Source: an uncultured Shewanella sp.
GTDB lineage: Bacteria; Pseudomonadota; Gammaproteobacteria; Enterobacterales; Shewanellaceae
Assembly (NCBI RefSeq): GCF_947491715.1
Contig: NZ_CANLKR010000019.1
Span: 1-64,000, forward strand
Length of the DNA stretch: 64,000 nucleotides
Reading direction: 5' to 3'
Of the stretch, positions 52,016 to 63,600 are shown in pieces (the first letter of the stretch is position 1; every line of letters begins with the position of its first letter). The notes beneath the pieces are model-generated. The model searched no databases. It was not told where the DNA came from and saw only the letters and a program-made list of their open reading frames with translations. Both the position numbers and the translations under genes were made by a program.

Positions 52016-53005
52016 TTAAAGGTCGTCTGCTAAACTGGCTGGAGGCCAGTTTTCTAGACGCATACCTAACGACAGTCCGCGAGACGCTAATACATCCTTA
52101 ATTTCGGTAAGTGATTTCTTACCCAAGTTAGGTGTTTTAAGCAGCTCAACTTCAGTGCGCTGTACCAGATCTCCGATGTAATGAATCGCCTCGGCTTTCA
52201 AACAGTTAGCCGAACGTACAGTTAGCTCTAAATCGTCGACAGGACGCAACAGAATCGGATCGAACTCCGGCTTCTCTTCCTTCTCAACTACCTCAGTGAC
52301 ATCACGAAGTTCAACGAACGCATCTAGCTGTTCAGCTAAAATAGTGGCTGAGCGACGAATAGCTTCTTCAGGATCAAGAGTACCATTGGTAGTCATGTCG
52401 ATCACAAGCTTGTCTAAGTCAGTACGCTGTTCAACACGAGCCGCTTCTACATTGTAGGCGATACGTGCAACAGGAGAAAACGAAGAATCCACCAACAAAC
52501 GGCCGATAGGACGATCATCGTCTTCAGTTTGTGCGCGAGCTGATGCTGGCACATAACCGCGACCACGTTCTACACGGATCCGCATGCTGACATCATTATT
52601 ACCTGTTAAATGACAGATAACATGGTCAGGATTCATGATAGTGACATCACCATCATGCGTGATATCTGCTGCAGTAACAGGGCCTGCGCCTGACTTACTT
52701 AACGTAAGCATAGCCTCGTCTTTCCCTTCGATCACAACAGCTAAACCTTTCAGGTTTAGAAGGATCTCAAGGATATCCTCTTGCACGCCTTCCTTGCTGC
52801 TGTATTCGTGCAGTACACCATCTATCTCTACTTCGGTAACCGCGCAGCCTGGCATTGACGACAATAGGATACGACGCAACGCGTTACCTAAAGTGTGTCC
52901 AAAGCCGCGTTCTAGAGGCTCCAGTGTCACTTTGGCACGTGTTGGATTAACCTGCTCGATATCAACGAGACGCGGTTTAAGAAATTCTGTAACAGAACCC
53001 TGCAT
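52016..53005 (-). CDS. rpoA: RNA polymerase alpha subunit
   Basis: This 329-residue protein is the alpha subunit. The N-terminal assembly domain (about 1-235) has [15 protein letters not shown]. The C-terminal domain (about 250-329) has [21 protein letters not shown] and [10 protein letters not shown], which bind UP-elements and activators. Normal length; same place as in E. coli between rpsD and rplQ. Confidence 0.98.
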   Translation of the reverse strand: MQGSVTEFLKPRLVDIEQVNPTRAKVTLEPLERGFGHTLGNALRRILLSSMPGCAVTEVEIDGVLHEYSSKEGVQEDILEILLNLKGLAVVIEGKDEAMLTLSKSGAGPVTAADITHDGDVTIMNPDHVICHLTGNNDVSMRIRVERGRGYVPASARAQTEDDDRPIGRLLVDSSFSPVARIAYNVEAARVEQRTDLDKLVIDMTTNGTLDPEEAIRRSATILAEQLDAFVELRDVTEVVEKEEKPEFDPILLRPVDDLELTVRSANCLKAEAIHYIGDLVQRTEVELLKTPNLGKKSLTEIKDVLASRGLSLGMRLENWPPASLADDL

Positions 53006-53029
53006 TGTGTCCTCTCTTTTGTGTTAACT

Positions 53030-53650
53030 TTACTTAGAGTAAAGTTCGACGATCAGCTGTTCGTTAATATCCGCAGACAAATCACTACGCTCAGGAATGC
53101 GCTTGAAAGCACCTTCCATCTTAGTGGTATCTACTTCAACCCATGTTGGCTTTTCGCGCTGAGCCGACACTTCTAAAGCAGCCTTAATACGGGCTTGCTT
53201 CTGTGACTTCTCGCGAATGCTCACGACATCATTCGCAGACACTTTGAATGATGGAATGTTGACAACGCTGCCGTTAACCATAATAGACTTATGACTAACT
53301 AGCTGACGTGATTCAGCACGTGTAGCACCGAAACCCATACGATAAACAACGTTATCTAGACGAGTTTCCAAAAGTTGTAACAGGTTTTCACCTGTATTGC
53401 CTTTAATACGTGCAGCATCTTTGTAGTAGTTACGGAATTGCTTTTCTAGCACACCGTAAGTACGACGAACTTTTTGTTTCTCGCGTAGCTGAACGCCATA
53501 CTCAGACAAACGGGTCTTACGAGCGCCGTGTTGTCCAGGTGCAGTTTCAAGCTTACACTTCGAATCAATTGCTCTCACACCGCTTTTTAGGAAAAGGTCT
53601 GTACCTTCTCTGCGGCTGAGCTTGAGCTTGGGACCCAAGTATCTTGCCAT
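53030..53650 (-). CDS. rpsD: 30S ribosomal protein S4
   Basis: This 206-residue protein starts [20 protein letters not shown] and contains the S4 RNA-binding domain (about 95-160, [20 protein letters not shown]). S4 starts 30S assembly and in E. coli also represses the alpha operon by binding the rpsM leader. The same feedback is likely here but not shown by sequence. Confidence 0.97.
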   Translation of the reverse strand: MARYLGPKLKLSRREGTDLFLKSGVRAIDSKCKLETAPGQHGARKTRLSEYGVQLREKQKVRRTYGVLEKQFRNYYKDAARIKGNTGENLLQLLETRLDNVVYRMGFGATRAESRQLVSHKSIMVNGSVVNIPSFKVSANDVVSIREKSQKQARIKAALEVSAQREKPTWVEVDTTKMEGAFKRIPERSDLSADINEQLIVELYSK

Positions 53651-53685
53651 GTTCTTTCTCCAACTATCCTAATAATTGTGGCGTG

Positions 53686-54078
53686 TTATACGCGACGTTT
53701 CTTAGGAGGACGACAACCATTGTGAGGGATAGGCGTCACATCGGTAATATTGGTAATTTTATAACCAACCGAATTGAGTGCACGAATCGCTGATTCACGC
53801 CCTGGACCTGGACCCTTCACAAAAACCTCTAGGTTTTTAACACCGTAGTCCTGAGCAGCAGTACCTGCGCGCTCAGCAGCAACCTGTGCAGCAAACGGAG
53901 TAGATTTACGTGAACCACGGAAACCTGAACCACCTGATGTTGCCCAAGACAGTGCATTACCTTGACGATCGGTAATGGTGATGATTGTGTTGTTGAAAGA
54001 CGCATGGATGTGCGCCATACCATCAGCAACCTGTTTACGTACGCGCTTACGCGGAGAACGTGACGGAACTTTAGCCAT
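53686..54078 (-). CDS. rpsK: 30S ribosomal protein S11
   Basis: This 130-residue protein contains the conserved S11 core [20 protein letters not shown] and the C-terminal [18 protein letters not shown]. It lies in the alpha operon between rpsM and rpsD. Confidence 0.97.
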   Translation of the reverse strand: MAKVPSRSPRKRVRKQVADGMAHIHASFNNTIITITDRQGNALSWATSGGSGFRGSRKSTPFAAQVAAERAGTAAQDYGVKNLEVFVKGPGPGRESAIRALNSVGYKITNITDVTPIPHNGCRPPKKRRV

Positions 54079-54095
54079 ATTGGTTTACCTTCCCG

Positions 54096-54452
54096 TTACT
54101 TTCTGATTGGTTTACGTGGACCTTTACGCGTACGCGCATTGGTCTTAGTACGTTGCCCACGAAGGGGCAGGCTACGACGATGGCGAAGGCCACGGTAACA
54201 ACCAAGGTCCATAAGACGCTTGATGTTCATGGAAACTTCACGACGTAAATCACCTTCTACAATGTAGTTGGCGACTTCTTCGCGTAGAGTATCAATTTGA
54301 GCTTCGCTCAATTCCTTGATCTTAGCATCTTCAGCGATTGAAGTAGCCGCGCAAATAGCTTGTGCGCGAGTACGACCAATGCCGTAGATAGCAGTCAATG
54401 CAATGACTGTGTGCTTTTGATCAGGAATGTTAATGCCAGCGATACGGGCCAC
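54096..54452 (-). CDS. rpsM: 30S ribosomal protein S13
   Basis: This 118-residue protein starts [19 protein letters not shown] and ends with the basic [15 protein letters not shown] tail that contacts tRNA. It is the first gene of the alpha operon, just after its promoter. Its leader (about 40 bases) could hold the S4 control site. Confidence 0.97.
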   Translation of the reverse strand: MARIAGINIPDQKHTVIALTAIYGIGRTRAQAICAATSIAEDAKIKELSEAQIDTLREEVANYIVEGDLRREVSMNIKRLMDLGCYRGLRHRRSLPLRGQRTKTNARTRKGPRKPIRK

Positions 54453-54494
54453 TATGCACTCCTCAAGTTAAAGGTCATCTGTGAAAAGCCCGGT

Positions 54495-54523
54495 AGGATA
54501 CTCGACAGACGACAATTTAGCAA
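54495..54523 (-). promoter_or_regulatory. Alpha operon promoter candidate
   Basis: On the minus strand, TTGCTA (-35), 17 bases, TATCCT (-10) lie 43 bases before rpsM. This position matches the alpha operon promoter known in E. coli. Confidence 0.6.
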
Positions 54524-54533
54524 ATAATATTTG

Positions 54534-54554
54534 ATCAGCCCGAACAGGGCTGAC
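54534..54554. terminator. Hairpin between rpmJ and the alpha promoter
   Basis: An 8-bp stem (atcagccc / gggctgac with one wobble) around gaaca lies just downstream of rpmJ. Its T run is poor, so it may only attenuate spc operon transcription. Confidence 0.5.
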
Positions 54555-54564
54555 CAATTTTTTT

Positions 54565-54678
54565 TTAGCCTTGACGCTGTTTGTGTTTAGGTTCAACACA
54601 AATCACGCGAACAACGCCACTACGCTTTACGATCTTGCAATTACGGCAGATCTTCTTCACGGAAGCTCGAACTTTCAT
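54565..54678 (-). CDS. rpmJ: 50S ribosomal protein L36
   Basis: This 37-residue protein starts [19 protein letters not shown] and ends EPKHKQRQG. The zinc site C11, C14, C27, H32 is complete (C+ form). It is short, lies between secY and the alpha promoter, and is the last gene of the spc operon. Confidence 0.95.
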   Translation of the reverse strand: MKVRASVKKICRNCKIVKRSGVVRVICVEPKHKQRQG

Positions 54679-54701
54679 TACATCACTCCGTAAAAGCTAG
54701 C

Positions 54702-56042
54702 TTATCGACCAAAGCGATCTAAGTTCGCTTTGTTCACTAGGTTAGCTTTCTTCATTACAGAATCATATTGATGAGACATCATATGAGTCTGAACTTGAGC
54801 CATGAAGTCCATGATTACGACTACCATAATCAGTAGTGAAGTACCGCCAAAATAGAACTGTACTTTCCACGCAATTAACATGAACTCCGGAATTAAACAG
54901 ATAAAGGTAATGTATAACGCGCCTGCTAATGTCAAACGAGTCATCACTTTATCAATGTAACGCGAAGTCTGTTCTCCAGGACGTATCCCGGGAATGAACG
55001 CACCACTCTTCTTCAAGTTATCTGCTGTTTCGCGTGGGTTAAACACCAACGCAGTATAGAAGAAACAGAAGAAAATGATTGCTGTCGCATATAATAATGA
55101 GTACAGCGGTTGTCCTGGTGACACAGCCAGTGAAAAATCACTTAACCATGACATGGACTCATTTTGACCAAACCACTGAGCCAGTGTGCCTGGGAACAAA
55201 ATAATGCTGGACGCAAAAATAGGGGGAATCACACCCGCCATATTTAATTTAAGTGGTAAATGCGTACTTTGTGCGGCAAACACCTTACGGCCTTGCTGAC
55301 GTTTTGCGTAATTAACAACGATACGACGTTGTCCACGCTCAACGAATACCACAAAGTATGTTACAGCGAAAACAATCACTGCAAGTAACAACAATACGAG
55401 TACATTCAAGTCGCCTTGACGCGCCTGTTCAGCCGTTTGGCCGATAGCAGATGGTAGACCGGCAACAATACCTGCGAAAATCAATATCGAGATACCATTC
55501 CCTATGCCTCTCTCGGTAATTTGCTCACCTAGCCACATCAGGAACATGGTTCCTGTCACTAGACTCACAACTGCTACAAAGTAAAAACTAAAGCCTAAGT
55601 TTACCACTAAACCTGGGACTAAGTTTGGTAACCCTGTCGCAATACCAATTGCCTGGAACGTGCCCAGAACCAAGGTACCGTACCTCGTATACTGACTGAT
55701 TTTTTTCCGTCCAGACTCGCCTTCTTTCTTAAGCTCAGCGAGTGCAGGATGAACCACAGTCAATAATTGCATGATAATCGATGCCGAAATATACGGCATA
55801 ATACCCAATGCAAAGATAGAAGCACGTTCAAGGGCACCACCTGAGAACATGTTAAACATGCCTAAGATGGTTCCCTTTTGCTGATTGAACAGCTCTGCTA
55901 ATACAGCGGCGTCAATACCAGGAATCGGTACAAACGATCCCGCCCTAAAGACGATTATTGCACCAATCACGAACAGGAGGCGAGCTTTCAGTTCTGAGAG
56001 TCCACCCTTCGTGCTTTTTGTATCAAGTCCTGGTTTTGCCAT
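54702..56042 (-). CDS. secY: Preprotein translocase channel subunit SecY
   Basis: This is a 446-residue, ten-helix membrane protein, the channel of the SecYEG translocase. The N-terminal [20 protein letters not shown] starts at 56042 with the first helix [20 protein letters not shown] close behind; a longer frame to 56096 overlaps rplO. It ends at the typical [18 protein letters not shown] tail. Located in the spc operon as usual. Confidence 0.97.
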   Translation of the reverse strand: MAKPGLDTKSTKGGLSELKARLLFVIGAIIVFRAGSFVPIPGIDAAVLAELFNQQKGTILGMFNMFSGGALERASIFALGIMPYISASIIMQLLTVVHPALAELKKEGESGRKKISQYTRYGTLVLGTFQAIGIATGLPNLVPGLVVNLGFSFYFVAVVSLVTGTMFLMWLGEQITERGIGNGISILIFAGIVAGLPSAIGQTAEQARQGDLNVLVLLLLAVIVFAVTYFVVFVERGQRRIVVNYAKRQQGRKVFAAQSTHLPLKLNMAGVIPPIFASSIILFPGTLAQWFGQNESMSWLSDFSLAVSPGQPLYSLLYATAIIFFCFFYTALVFNPRETADNLKKSGAFIPGIRPGEQTSRYIDKVMTRLTLAGALYITFICLIPEFMLIAWKVQFYFGGTSLLIMVVVIMDFMAQVQTHMMSHQYDSVMKKANLVNKANLDRFGR

Positions 56043-56049
56043 CGACGTA

Positions 56050-56484
56050 TTATTCCTCGATCTTACCGCCGGCAGCTTCAATCGCTGCACGAGCACCTTT
56101 AGTTACCTTAAGACCTTTTACGGTCACTGGGCGTTCAATGGTACCTGAAAGAACGATTTTAGCAAACTGTATGTTGCGAGTAACTAAATTCGCATCTTTC
56201 AGCGCATTAAGGTCGATAACATCACCGTTAACTTTTGCCAATTCGCTCGTGCGAATTTCTGATGTTACTAACGCTTTACGCGAAGTAAAACCAAATTTAG
56301 GCAGACGGATTTTAAGTGGCATTTGACCACCCTCAAAACCGACACGAACGCCGCCACCTGAGCGAGACTTTTGTCCCTTGTGACCACGACCGGCTGTCTT
56401 ACCTAGGCCAGAACCAATACCGCGACCTACACGCTTAGCTGTGGATTTTGCACCTGCAGCAGGTGATAGAGTATTTAGACGCAT
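56050..56484 (-). CDS. rplO: 50S ribosomal protein L15
   Basis: This 144-residue protein has the Gly-rich, basic N-terminus ([20 protein letters not shown]) of L15 and an alpha/beta C-terminal half. It is in the spc operon between rpmD and secY, 7 bases before secY. Confidence 0.97.
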   Translation of the reverse strand: MRLNTLSPAAGAKSTAKRVGRGIGSGLGKTAGRGHKGQKSRSGGGVRVGFEGGQMPLKIRLPKFGFTSRKALVTSEIRTSELAKVNGDVIDLNALKDANLVTRNIQFAKIVLSGTIERPVTVKGLKVTKGARAAIEAAGGKIEE

Positions 56485-56485
56485 C

Positions 56486-56668
56486 TTATTCCTCCACCGA
56501 AACCATGTAGTAAACCTTATTGATCATACCACGAACAGAAGGTGTATCTTCTAATTCAACAGTATGATTAATACGGCGTAAACCAAGACCTGTTAAAGTG
56601 GCACGATGCTTAGGCAAACGTCCAATTGAACTTTTAGTCTGAGTTACTTTTAAAGTTTTAGTAGCCAT
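56486..56668 (-). CDS. rpmD: 50S ribosomal protein L30
   Basis: This 60-residue protein reads [20 protein letters not shown], then [16 protein letters not shown], the standard L30. One base separates it from rplO, so translation is coupled. Confidence 0.96.
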   Translation of the reverse strand: MATKTLKVTQTKSSIGRLPKHRATLTGLGLRRINHTVELEDTPSVRGMINKVYYMVSVEE

Positions 56669-56674
56669 GGTGTA

Positions 56675-57178
56675 TTAACCTCGAAGTTCATCAACATTCA
56701 GGCCACGCTTGGCTGCGATTTGTGATGGTGACTTCATGTGCACCAACGCATCGACAGTTGCGCGAACGATGTTGATCGGGTTAGTAGAACCGTATGCTTT
56801 TGACAGTACGTTATGAACGCCTGCTACTTCCAATACGGCACGCATAGCACCACCGGCAATAATACCAGTACCGTCAGATGCAGGTTGCATGTAAACACGC
56901 GAACCAGTATGACGCCCTTTAACAGGGTGGTGCAAAGTTCCACCATTCAATTCAACGTTAACAATGTTACGGCGAGCCTTTTCCATTGCTTTTTGAATTG
57001 CGGCAGGCACTTCACGCGCTTTACCATAGCCGTAACCGACTTTACCGTTACCGTCACCCACTACAGTTAATGCAGTGAAACTGAAGATACGTCCGCCTTT
57101 TACAACTTTAGAAACACGATTCACTGCAACTAATTTCTCTTGCAGGTCGTCTTTCTGTTGAGCTTCAAATTTAGCCAT
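56675..57178 (-). CDS. rpsE: 30S ribosomal protein S5
   Basis: This 167-residue protein contains the S5 double-stranded RNA-binding part ([20 protein letters not shown]) and the [18 protein letters not shown] loop. It shapes the decoding site and mRNA entry. Standard position in the spc operon. Confidence 0.97.
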   Translation of the reverse strand: MAKFEAQQKDDLQEKLVAVNRVSKVVKGGRIFSFTALTVVGDGNGKVGYGYGKAREVPAAIQKAMEKARRNIVNVELNGGTLHHPVKGRHTGSRVYMQPASDGTGIIAGGAMRAVLEVAGVHNVLSKAYGSTNPINIVRATVDALVHMKSPSQIAAKRGLNVDELRG

Positions 57179-57190
57179 TCTTATAACCCC

Positions 57191-57541
57191 TTAGAACTGG
57201 AGGCCAGCTTCACGAGCGGCATCAGCTAAAGCTGCTACACGACCATGATACTTGAAACCGGAACGATCGAAAGCGACGCTAGTAACACCTTTTTCAACGG
57301 CGCGCTCAGCAATAGCTTTACCCACTACTTTAGCTGCATCAACGTTACCGGTGTACTTTAGTTGCTCTGTTACCGCTTTTTCAGCAGTAGAAGCTGCCGC
57401 CAAAACCTGTGCAGTAGGACTAATGACCTGTGCATAGATATGACGTGGTGTACGATGTACAACCAGACGATTAACGCCCAGCTCTTGGATCTTCTTACGG
57501 GCGCGAGTCGCGCGGCGTAAGCGAGATGTTTTCTTATCCAT
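57191..57541 (-). CDS. rplR: 50S ribosomal protein L18
   Basis: This 116-residue protein begins [20 protein letters not shown] and contains the 5S rRNA-binding [16 protein letters not shown] and [20 protein letters not shown]. Standard position in the spc operon. Confidence 0.97.
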   Translation of the reverse strand: MDKKTSRLRRATRARKKIQELGVNRLVVHRTPRHIYAQVISPTAQVLAAASTAEKAVTEQLKYTGNVDAAKVVGKAIAERAVEKGVTSVAFDRSGFKYHGRVAALADAAREAGLQF

Positions 57542-57551
57542 ATCGCGTTAC

Positions 57552-58085
57552 CTACTTCTTCTTAGCCTCTTTACGGCGTACTTGTTCGTCAGCATAACGA
57601 ACACCTTTACCTTTATAAGGCTCTGGTGGACGATAGCCGCGAATGTTAGCAGCAACCTGACCCACTAACTGCTTATCGGCACCTTTCAGTACGATTTCAG
57701 TTTGTGAAGGACATTCTGCTGTGACGCCTGCGGGTAGTTCATGTACTAAAGGATGTGAAAAACCTAAAGTCAAATCAATGCCTTTACCGGCGATTTTCGC
57801 ACGGTAACCAACACCAATTAACTGTAATTTCTTCTCGAAACCTTGAGACACACCTATAACCATGTTGTTTACCAGTGCACGAGCAGTACCTGCTTGTGCC
57901 CAAGCGCCTGCGACGCCTTCTACTGGTGCGAAAGTGACTTTATCACCTTCAACAACGAGGTTTACCGCACTGTTTATCACTCGAGTCAAAGTAGATTTTC
58001 CGCCTTTAACGGTAATCTCTTGATCTTTCAAGCTCACCTCTACGCCAGCTGGAATAGATACGGGTGCTTTTGCAACACGTGACAT
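57552..58085 (-). CDS. rplF: 50S ribosomal protein L6
   Basis: This 177-residue protein has the two L6 domains and ends in the conserved [20 protein letters not shown] segment that binds 23S rRNA near the GTPase centre. Standard position in the spc operon. Confidence 0.97.
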   Translation of the reverse strand: MSRVAKAPVSIPAGVEVSLKDQEITVKGGKSTLTRVINSAVNLVVEGDKVTFAPVEGVAGAWAQAGTARALVNNMVIGVSQGFEKKLQLIGVGYRAKIAGKGIDLTLGFSHPLVHELPAGVTAECPSQTEIVLKGADKQLVGQVAANIRGYRPPEPYKGKGVRYADEQVRRKEAKKK

Positions 58086-58095
58086 ACCTAGCTCC

Positions 58096-58488
58096 TTACG
58101 CTACGTAGCAGATAACCTCACCACCCATGCCTGCTTGGCGGGCGGCACGATCGGTCATCAAGCCTTTAGAAGTGGAAACAATTGCGACACCTAGACCGCC
58201 CATCACCTTAGGAAGTTCGTCTTTACCTTTGTAAATACGAAGACCTGGGCGACTAACGCGCTGGATAGTCTCAACGACTGGTTGCCCTTGGAAATACTTT
58301 AACGTAACTTCCAATTCAGGCTTAGCTTCATCTGCTACGGCGTAGTCTGAGATGTAACCTTCTTCTTTAAGTGTTTTCGCGATAGCGATTTTTAACTTAG
58401 CTGAAGGCATCTTCACAGATACTTTGTTAGCAGCTTGGCCGTTACGAATACGTGTTAACATATCCGCAATAGGATCTTGCATGCTCAT
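58096..58488 (-). CDS. rpsH: 30S ribosomal protein S8
   Basis: This 130-residue protein starts [20 protein letters not shown] and ends [24 protein letters not shown]. In E. coli S8 also represses the spc operon by binding rplE mRNA. Confidence 0.97.
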   Translation of the reverse strand: MSMQDPIADMLTRIRNGQAANKVSVKMPSAKLKIAIAKTLKEEGYISDYAVADEAKPELEVTLKYFQGQPVVETIQRVSRPGLRIYKGKDELPKVMGGLGVAIVSTSKGLMTDRAARQAGMGGEVICYVA

Positions 58489-58512
58489 ATTAGCTTACTC
58501 CGTGACAAGTGC

Positions 58513-58818
58513 TTACCAACTAGCCTTGCGAAGGCCAGGAACCTCACCGCGCATCGTTGCTTCACGTAATTTAATACGGCTTAAGCCGAATTTACGTAAG
58601 AAACCATGTGGGCGACCCGTTTGACTACAACGATTGCGTTGACGCGCAGCGCTAGAGTCACGTGGTAGACCTTGCAGCTTAAGAACGGCATCCCAACGAT
58701 CTTCATCAGACGTTGTTGGGTTGCTAATGATAGCCTTAAGTGCCGCACGCTTTTCAGCGAACTTTGCCACGAGCTTGGCACGTTTTACTTCACGTGCTTT
58801 CATTGAACTTTTTGCCAT
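58513..58818 (-). CDS. rpsN: 30S ribosomal protein S14
   Basis: This 101-residue protein is the long, zinc-free form, with [20 protein letters not shown] and the [17 protein letters not shown] end. Only one Cys of the zinc site remains. Standard position in the spc operon. Confidence 0.97.
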   Translation of the reverse strand: MAKSSMKAREVKRAKLVAKFAEKRAALKAIISNPTTSDEDRWDAVLKLQGLPRDSSAARQRNRCSQTGRPHGFLRKFGLSRIKLREATMRGEVPGLRKASW

Positions 58819-58828
58819 TACGCTACCC

Positions 58829-59368
58829 TTATTTCTTGAATGGGAAGTTGAAAGCGCTTAATAAAGCACGTCCTTCTTCATCATTCTTCGCAGAAGTAGT
58901 GATTACAATATCCATACCGCGGATCTTATCGATTTTATCGTATTCGATCTCAGGGAAGATGATTTGCTCACGTACACCCATCGCATAGTTACCACGGCCA
59001 TCGAATGACTTAACACTCAAACCACGGAAATCACGAATACGCGGGATTGCGATATCTACTAAACGCTCAAAGAACTCCCACATGCGTTCGCCACGCAGGG
59101 TTACTTTACAGCCGATAGGGTAGCCTTCACGGATTTTAAAACCAGCCACTGACTTACGAGCGACAGTCACAACTGGCTTTTGACCAGCGATAGCAGTCAT
59201 GTCACGAAGCGCATGCTCCATAACTTTCTTATCTGCTACAGCTTCGCCAACACCCATATTTAGGGTGATCTTTTCAATCCGAGGGACTTGCATGACACTG
59301 GTAAAACCGAACTTTTTCATAAGTTCAGGACTAACAGTCTCTTGATATTTATCATGCAGTTTCGCCAT
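58829..59368 (-). CDS. rplE: 50S ribosomal protein L5
   Basis: This 179-residue protein starts [20 protein letters not shown] and carries the [16 protein letters not shown] segment. It binds 5S rRNA. Standard position in the spc operon. Confidence 0.97.
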   Translation of the reverse strand: MAKLHDKYQETVSPELMKKFGFTSVMQVPRIEKITLNMGVGEAVADKKVMEHALRDMTAIAGQKPVVTVARKSVAGFKIREGYPIGCKVTLRGERMWEFFERLVDIAIPRIRDFRGLSVKSFDGRGNYAMGVREQIIFPEIEYDKIDKIRGMDIVITTSAKNDEEGRALLSAFNFPFKK

Positions 59369-59380
59369 CGTTTACTCCAA

Positions 59381-59695
59381 TTACTTAACGAGTTCACTGT
59401 TCGATTTAAAGAAACGGACTTTTTTCCCGTCTTCAAATCGGAAACCAATACGATCCGCTTTGCCAGTGGCAGAGTTGAAGATCGCTACGTTTGATGCTTG
59501 TATAGCGGCTTCTTGTTCAATAATACCACCAGTCACACCCAGTTGTGGGTTAGGCTTTTGGTGTTTCTTAACAAGATTGATGCCTTCTACCATCAATTTA
59601 CCAGTAGGAAGAACTTGAGAAACCTTACCGCGTTTACCCTTGTCTTTACCTGCTAGTACAATTACTTCGTCTTCGCGACGTATTTTAGCTGCCAT
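59381..59695 (-). CDS. rplX: 50S ribosomal protein L24
   Basis: This 104-residue protein has the KOW motif ([20 protein letters not shown]) and the [22 protein letters not shown] segment. It helps start 50S assembly. Standard position in the spc operon. Confidence 0.97.
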   Translation of the reverse strand: MAAKIRREDEVIVLAGKDKGKRGKVSQVLPTGKLMVEGINLVKKHQKPNPQLGVTGGIIEQEAAIQASNVAIFNSATGKADRIGFRFEDGKKVRFFKSNSELVK

Positions 59696-59706
59696 TTTGA
59701 AGCTCC

Positions 59707-60075
59707 TTACAGTACTTCTGGTGCCAATGAGACAATTTTCATGAACTGCTCTGTACGCAATTCACGTGTCACTGGTCCAAAGATACGAGTACCAATCGGT
59801 GCAAGGTTTGCGTTAAGCAATACCGCTGCATTCCGATCGAAGCGAATGACAGAACCATCTGGACGACGTACGCCTTTCTTAGTACGGACTACCACCGCGT
59901 TATACACATCACCTTTCTTCGCTTTACCGCGAGGAATTGCTTCTTTTACAGAAACTTTGATGATGTCGCCGATTCCGGCATAACGACGATGAGAGCCACC
60001 CAAGACCTTAATACACTGAACTCTACGAGCGCCACTGTTACAGGCGACTTCAAGAGCCGATTGCATTTGGATCAT
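59707..60075 (-). CDS. rplN: 50S ribosomal protein L14
   Basis: This 122-residue protein starts [20 protein letters not shown] and ends [18 protein letters not shown], standard L14. It is the first gene of the spc operon, preceded by a gap with a promoter and hairpin. Confidence 0.97.
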   Translation of the reverse strand: MIQMQSALEVACNSGARRVQCIKVLGGSHRRYAGIGDIIKVSVKEAIPRGKAKKGDVYNAVVVRTKKGVRRPDGSVIRFDRNAAVLLNANLAPIGTRIFGPVTRELRTEQFMKIVSLAPEVL

Positions 60076-60134
60076 TTTAAGTGCTCCGCTATCGTTACTT
60101 CATAATCCCAACAATTGGGGCTAATTATTACTCG

Positions 60135-60160
60135 CTTTTTCAGATATTTTTCTGAAAAAG
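60135..60160 (-). promoter_or_regulatory. spc operon leader hairpin
   Basis: A perfect 10-bp stem (cttttttcaga-type, CTTTTTCAGA / TCTGAAAAAG) around a 6-base loop lies in the rplN leader, between the candidate promoter and rplN. It may be an attenuator or a leader-peptide-independent control element. Confidence 0.5.
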
Positions 60161-60167
60161 GCGCGCA

Positions 60168-60196
60168 AGTATAACACCCGAAATTAGGAATAGATA
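60168..60196 (-). promoter_or_regulatory. spc operon promoter candidate
   Basis: TATACT on the minus strand (60173 to 60168) could be the -10 of the spc promoter. The -35 (tatcta) is weak. The location, after the S10 terminator, fits. Confidence 0.45.
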
Positions 60197-60201
60197 GTAC
60201 T

Positions 60202-60234
60202 AAAAAATAAACGACCCCGGAAATGGAGCCGTTT
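60202..60234 (-). terminator. S10 operon terminator
   Basis: On the minus strand, AAACGGCTCC pairs with GGGGTCGTTT (two G·U) around attt-cc, followed by attttttag. It ends the S10 operon just past rpsQ. Confidence 0.7.
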
Positions 60235-60255
60235 AACTATTTTACCTAATCGAAA

Positions 60256-60504
60256 TTAGGCCTTTGATACTACTTCAACCAGGGTCCAAGACTTAGTCTT
60301 AGACAGCGGACGGCATTCGCGAATAGTCACGACATCGCCAGCATTACACTGATTTTGTTCGTCATGTGCATGGATCTTTGTAGTACGCTTAAGGAACTTC
60401 CCGTATAGAGGATGTTTCACTTTACGCTCAATAGCTACAGTAATGGACTTGTCCATTTTGTTGCTAAGTACACGACCTTGCAAAGTACGGATTTTATCAG
60501 ACAT
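60256..60504 (-). CDS. rpsQ: 30S ribosomal protein S17
   Basis: This 82-residue protein starts [20 protein letters not shown] and has the [20 protein letters not shown] motif. It is the last gene of the S10 operon and overlaps rpmC by one base. Confidence 0.97.
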   Translation of the reverse strand: MSDKIRTLQGRVLSNKMDKSITVAIERKVKHPLYGKFLKRTTKIHAHDEQNQCNAGDVVTIRECRPLSKTKSWTLVEVVSKA

Positions 60505-60695
60505 TATGCACCCGCCTTAGAAGTAATAATGGTCTTAACGCGCGCAATGTTGCGACGCACGATTTTAAGCTGATGAGTCTGAGTTAACTGACCAGTGGCG
60601 TGTTGCATACGCAGATTAAACTGCTCACGCAGCAGACCAAGCAGTTCAGCGTTCAGTTCTTCAACGCTCTTTTCTGTTAGTTCGCTCGCTTTCAT
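60504..60695 (-). CDS. rpmC: 50S ribosomal protein L29
   Basis: This 63-residue helical protein ([19 protein letters not shown]) is the standard L29, at the polypeptide exit. It overlaps rplP and rpsQ by one base each. Confidence 0.96.
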
Positions 60696-61105
60696 TACAT
60701 CACCGTCTTAGTTACGAAGGTCGTCTTAAGAGGTAATTTAGCTGCAGCTAAAGCGAAAGCTTCACGAGCTAACTCTTCAGATACACCATTCATCTCATAA
60801 AGAACCTTACCAGGCTGGATCTGACAAACCCAATATTCAACGTTACCCTTACCTTTACCCATACGCACTTCAAGAGGCTTAGAGGTAATTGGCTTATCAG
60901 GGAAAACGCGGATCCAAATCTGACCTTGACGTTTAATGTGACGTGTCATCGCACGACGCGCAGATTCAATCTGACGCGCAGTAAGTCGACCACGACCTAC
61001 GGCTTTCAGACCGAATTCACCGAAGCTGACTTCAGTGCCGTTCGCAAGACCGCGGTTACGGCCTTTGAACATTTTACGAAACTTCATTCGTTTTGGTTGC
61101 AGCAT
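60695..61105 (-). CDS. rplP: 50S ribosomal protein L16
   Basis: This 136-residue protein starts [20 protein letters not shown] and has the [20 protein letters not shown] segment. It helps place A-site tRNA. Standard position in the S10 operon. Confidence 0.97.
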
Positions 61106-61116
61106 TGCCGGCTCTC

Positions 61117-61806
61117 CTATTTACCGCGAGACTTACGCTTAGGCTGCTGTTTCGGCTCTTCGTGCTGAGGAACGATTCCGTCTAGAACTTCACCTTTGAA
61201 GACCCAAACTTTAACGCCGATCACACCGTATTGAGTGTGACTCTCAGCTGTCGAATAGTCGATATCAGCACGCAGAGTATGTAGAGGTACACGACCTTCA
61301 CGATACCACTCAGAACGTGCAATCTCAGCTCCACCTAGACGGCCACTCACTTCAACTTTGATACCTTTAGCACCAAGACGCATAGCATTTTGCACGGCGC
61401 GCTTCATAGCACGACGGAACATAACACGACGCTCTAGTTGAGAAGCGATGCCTTCGGCAACTAACTTCGCATCTAGCTCTGGCTTGCGGATTTCAGCGAT
61501 GTTGATTTGAGCTGGAATACCAGTCAACTTAGCAACTTGGTTGCGTAGCTTCTCAACGTCTTCGCCTTTCTTACCAATCACAACACCTGGACGGGCTGTG
61601 TGGATAGTCACACGAACACTTTTAGCTGGACGCTCGATAACTATTTTAGAAACTGAAGCTTGCTTAAGTTTCTTTTCTAGAAACTTACGCACTTCCCAGT
61701 CACTGCTCAAGTTCTTGGCATAGTCTGACTTATCAGCGTACCAGGTCGAGATCCAAGGCTTAGTGATACCCAGACGGATACCATTAGGATGTACTTTCTG
61801 TCCCAT
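61117..61806 (-). CDS. rpsC: 30S ribosomal protein S3
   Basis: This 229-residue protein starts [20 protein letters not shown]. The KH-type part has [18 protein letters not shown], and the C-terminal half has [20 protein letters not shown]. The basic tail [11 protein letters not shown] is typical. Confidence 0.97.
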   Translation of the reverse strand: MGQKVHPNGIRLGITKPWISTWYADKSDYAKNLSSDWEVRKFLEKKLKQASVSKIVIERPAKSVRVTIHTARPGVVIGKKGEDVEKLRNQVAKLTGIPAQINIAEIRKPELDAKLVAEGIASQLERRVMFRRAMKRAVQNAMRLGAKGIKVEVSGRLGGAEIARSEWYREGRVPLHTLRADIDYSTAESHTQYGVIGVKVWVFKGEVLDGIVPQHEEPKQQPKRKSRGK

Positions 61807-61815
61807 TGCTAACTC

Positions 61816-62148
61816 CTAGCGATCTGATACAACCACAGTAATGTGGCTGGTACGCTTGATTATGCGATCAGCACGGCCTTTAGCACGTGGCATGATACGC
61901 TTCATGGTTGGACCTTCATCAACTAAGATGGCGCCAACTCTTAGCTCGTCAATGTCAGCACCTTCATTGTGCTCAGCATTAGCGATAGCAGAGTCGAGTA
62001 CTTTTTTAACAAGTACTGCGGCTTTCTTAGGGCTGAAAGTCAAAATTTCGAGAGCCTTAGCAACAGGCAGGCCTCGGATTTGATCTGCAACCAAACGGCA
62101 CTTTTGAGGCGACGTACGGGCAAAACGATGTTTAGCTAAAACTTCCAT
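61816..62148 (-). CDS. rplV: 50S ribosomal protein L22
   Basis: This 110-residue protein begins [20 protein letters not shown] and carries the exit-tunnel beta hairpin ([20 protein letters not shown]). Standard position in the S10 operon. Confidence 0.97.
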   Translation of the reverse strand: MEVLAKHRFARTSPQKCRLVADQIRGLPVAKALEILTFSPKKAAVLVKKVLDSAIANAEHNEGADIDELRVGAILVDEGPTMKRIMPRAKGRADRIIKRTSHITVVVSDR

Positions 62149-62163
62149 CTTATTCCTCCCGTA

Positions 62164-63281
<1,118 letters not shown>

Positions 63282-63297
63282 GATAATTCTCCTTTGC

Positions 63298-63600
63298 TTA
63301 CTCAGCGCCGCCGACGAAATCGATGTCAGCACCTTCAGCTAAAGTCACATAGGCTTTTTTCCAATCGCTACGACGACCCATACGGGCACCGTGACGCTTA
63401 GTTTTACCTTTGTTAACCAAAGTGCGAACTGAATCAACTTCAACTTCAAATAACGTGGCTACTGCAGCTTTAACTTCAGCTTTAGTCGCATCGATAGCGA
63501 CACGGAAAACAACCGTGTTGTTCTTCTCAGCATTAACAGTGCTCTTTTCAGAGATGTGTGGCGCTAGAATAACTTTTAGCAAACGTTCTTCGCTTATCAT
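63298..63600 (-). CDS. rplW: 50S ribosomal protein L23
   Basis: This 100-residue protein begins [20 protein letters not shown]. It lies at the exit tunnel and binds trigger factor and SRP. Its ATG overlaps the rplD stop. Confidence 0.97.
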   Translation of the reverse strand: MISEERLLKVILAPHISEKSTVNAEKNNTVVFRVAIDATKAEVKAAVATLFEVEVDSVRTLVNKGKTKRHGARMGRRSDWKKAYVTLAEGADIDFVGGAE

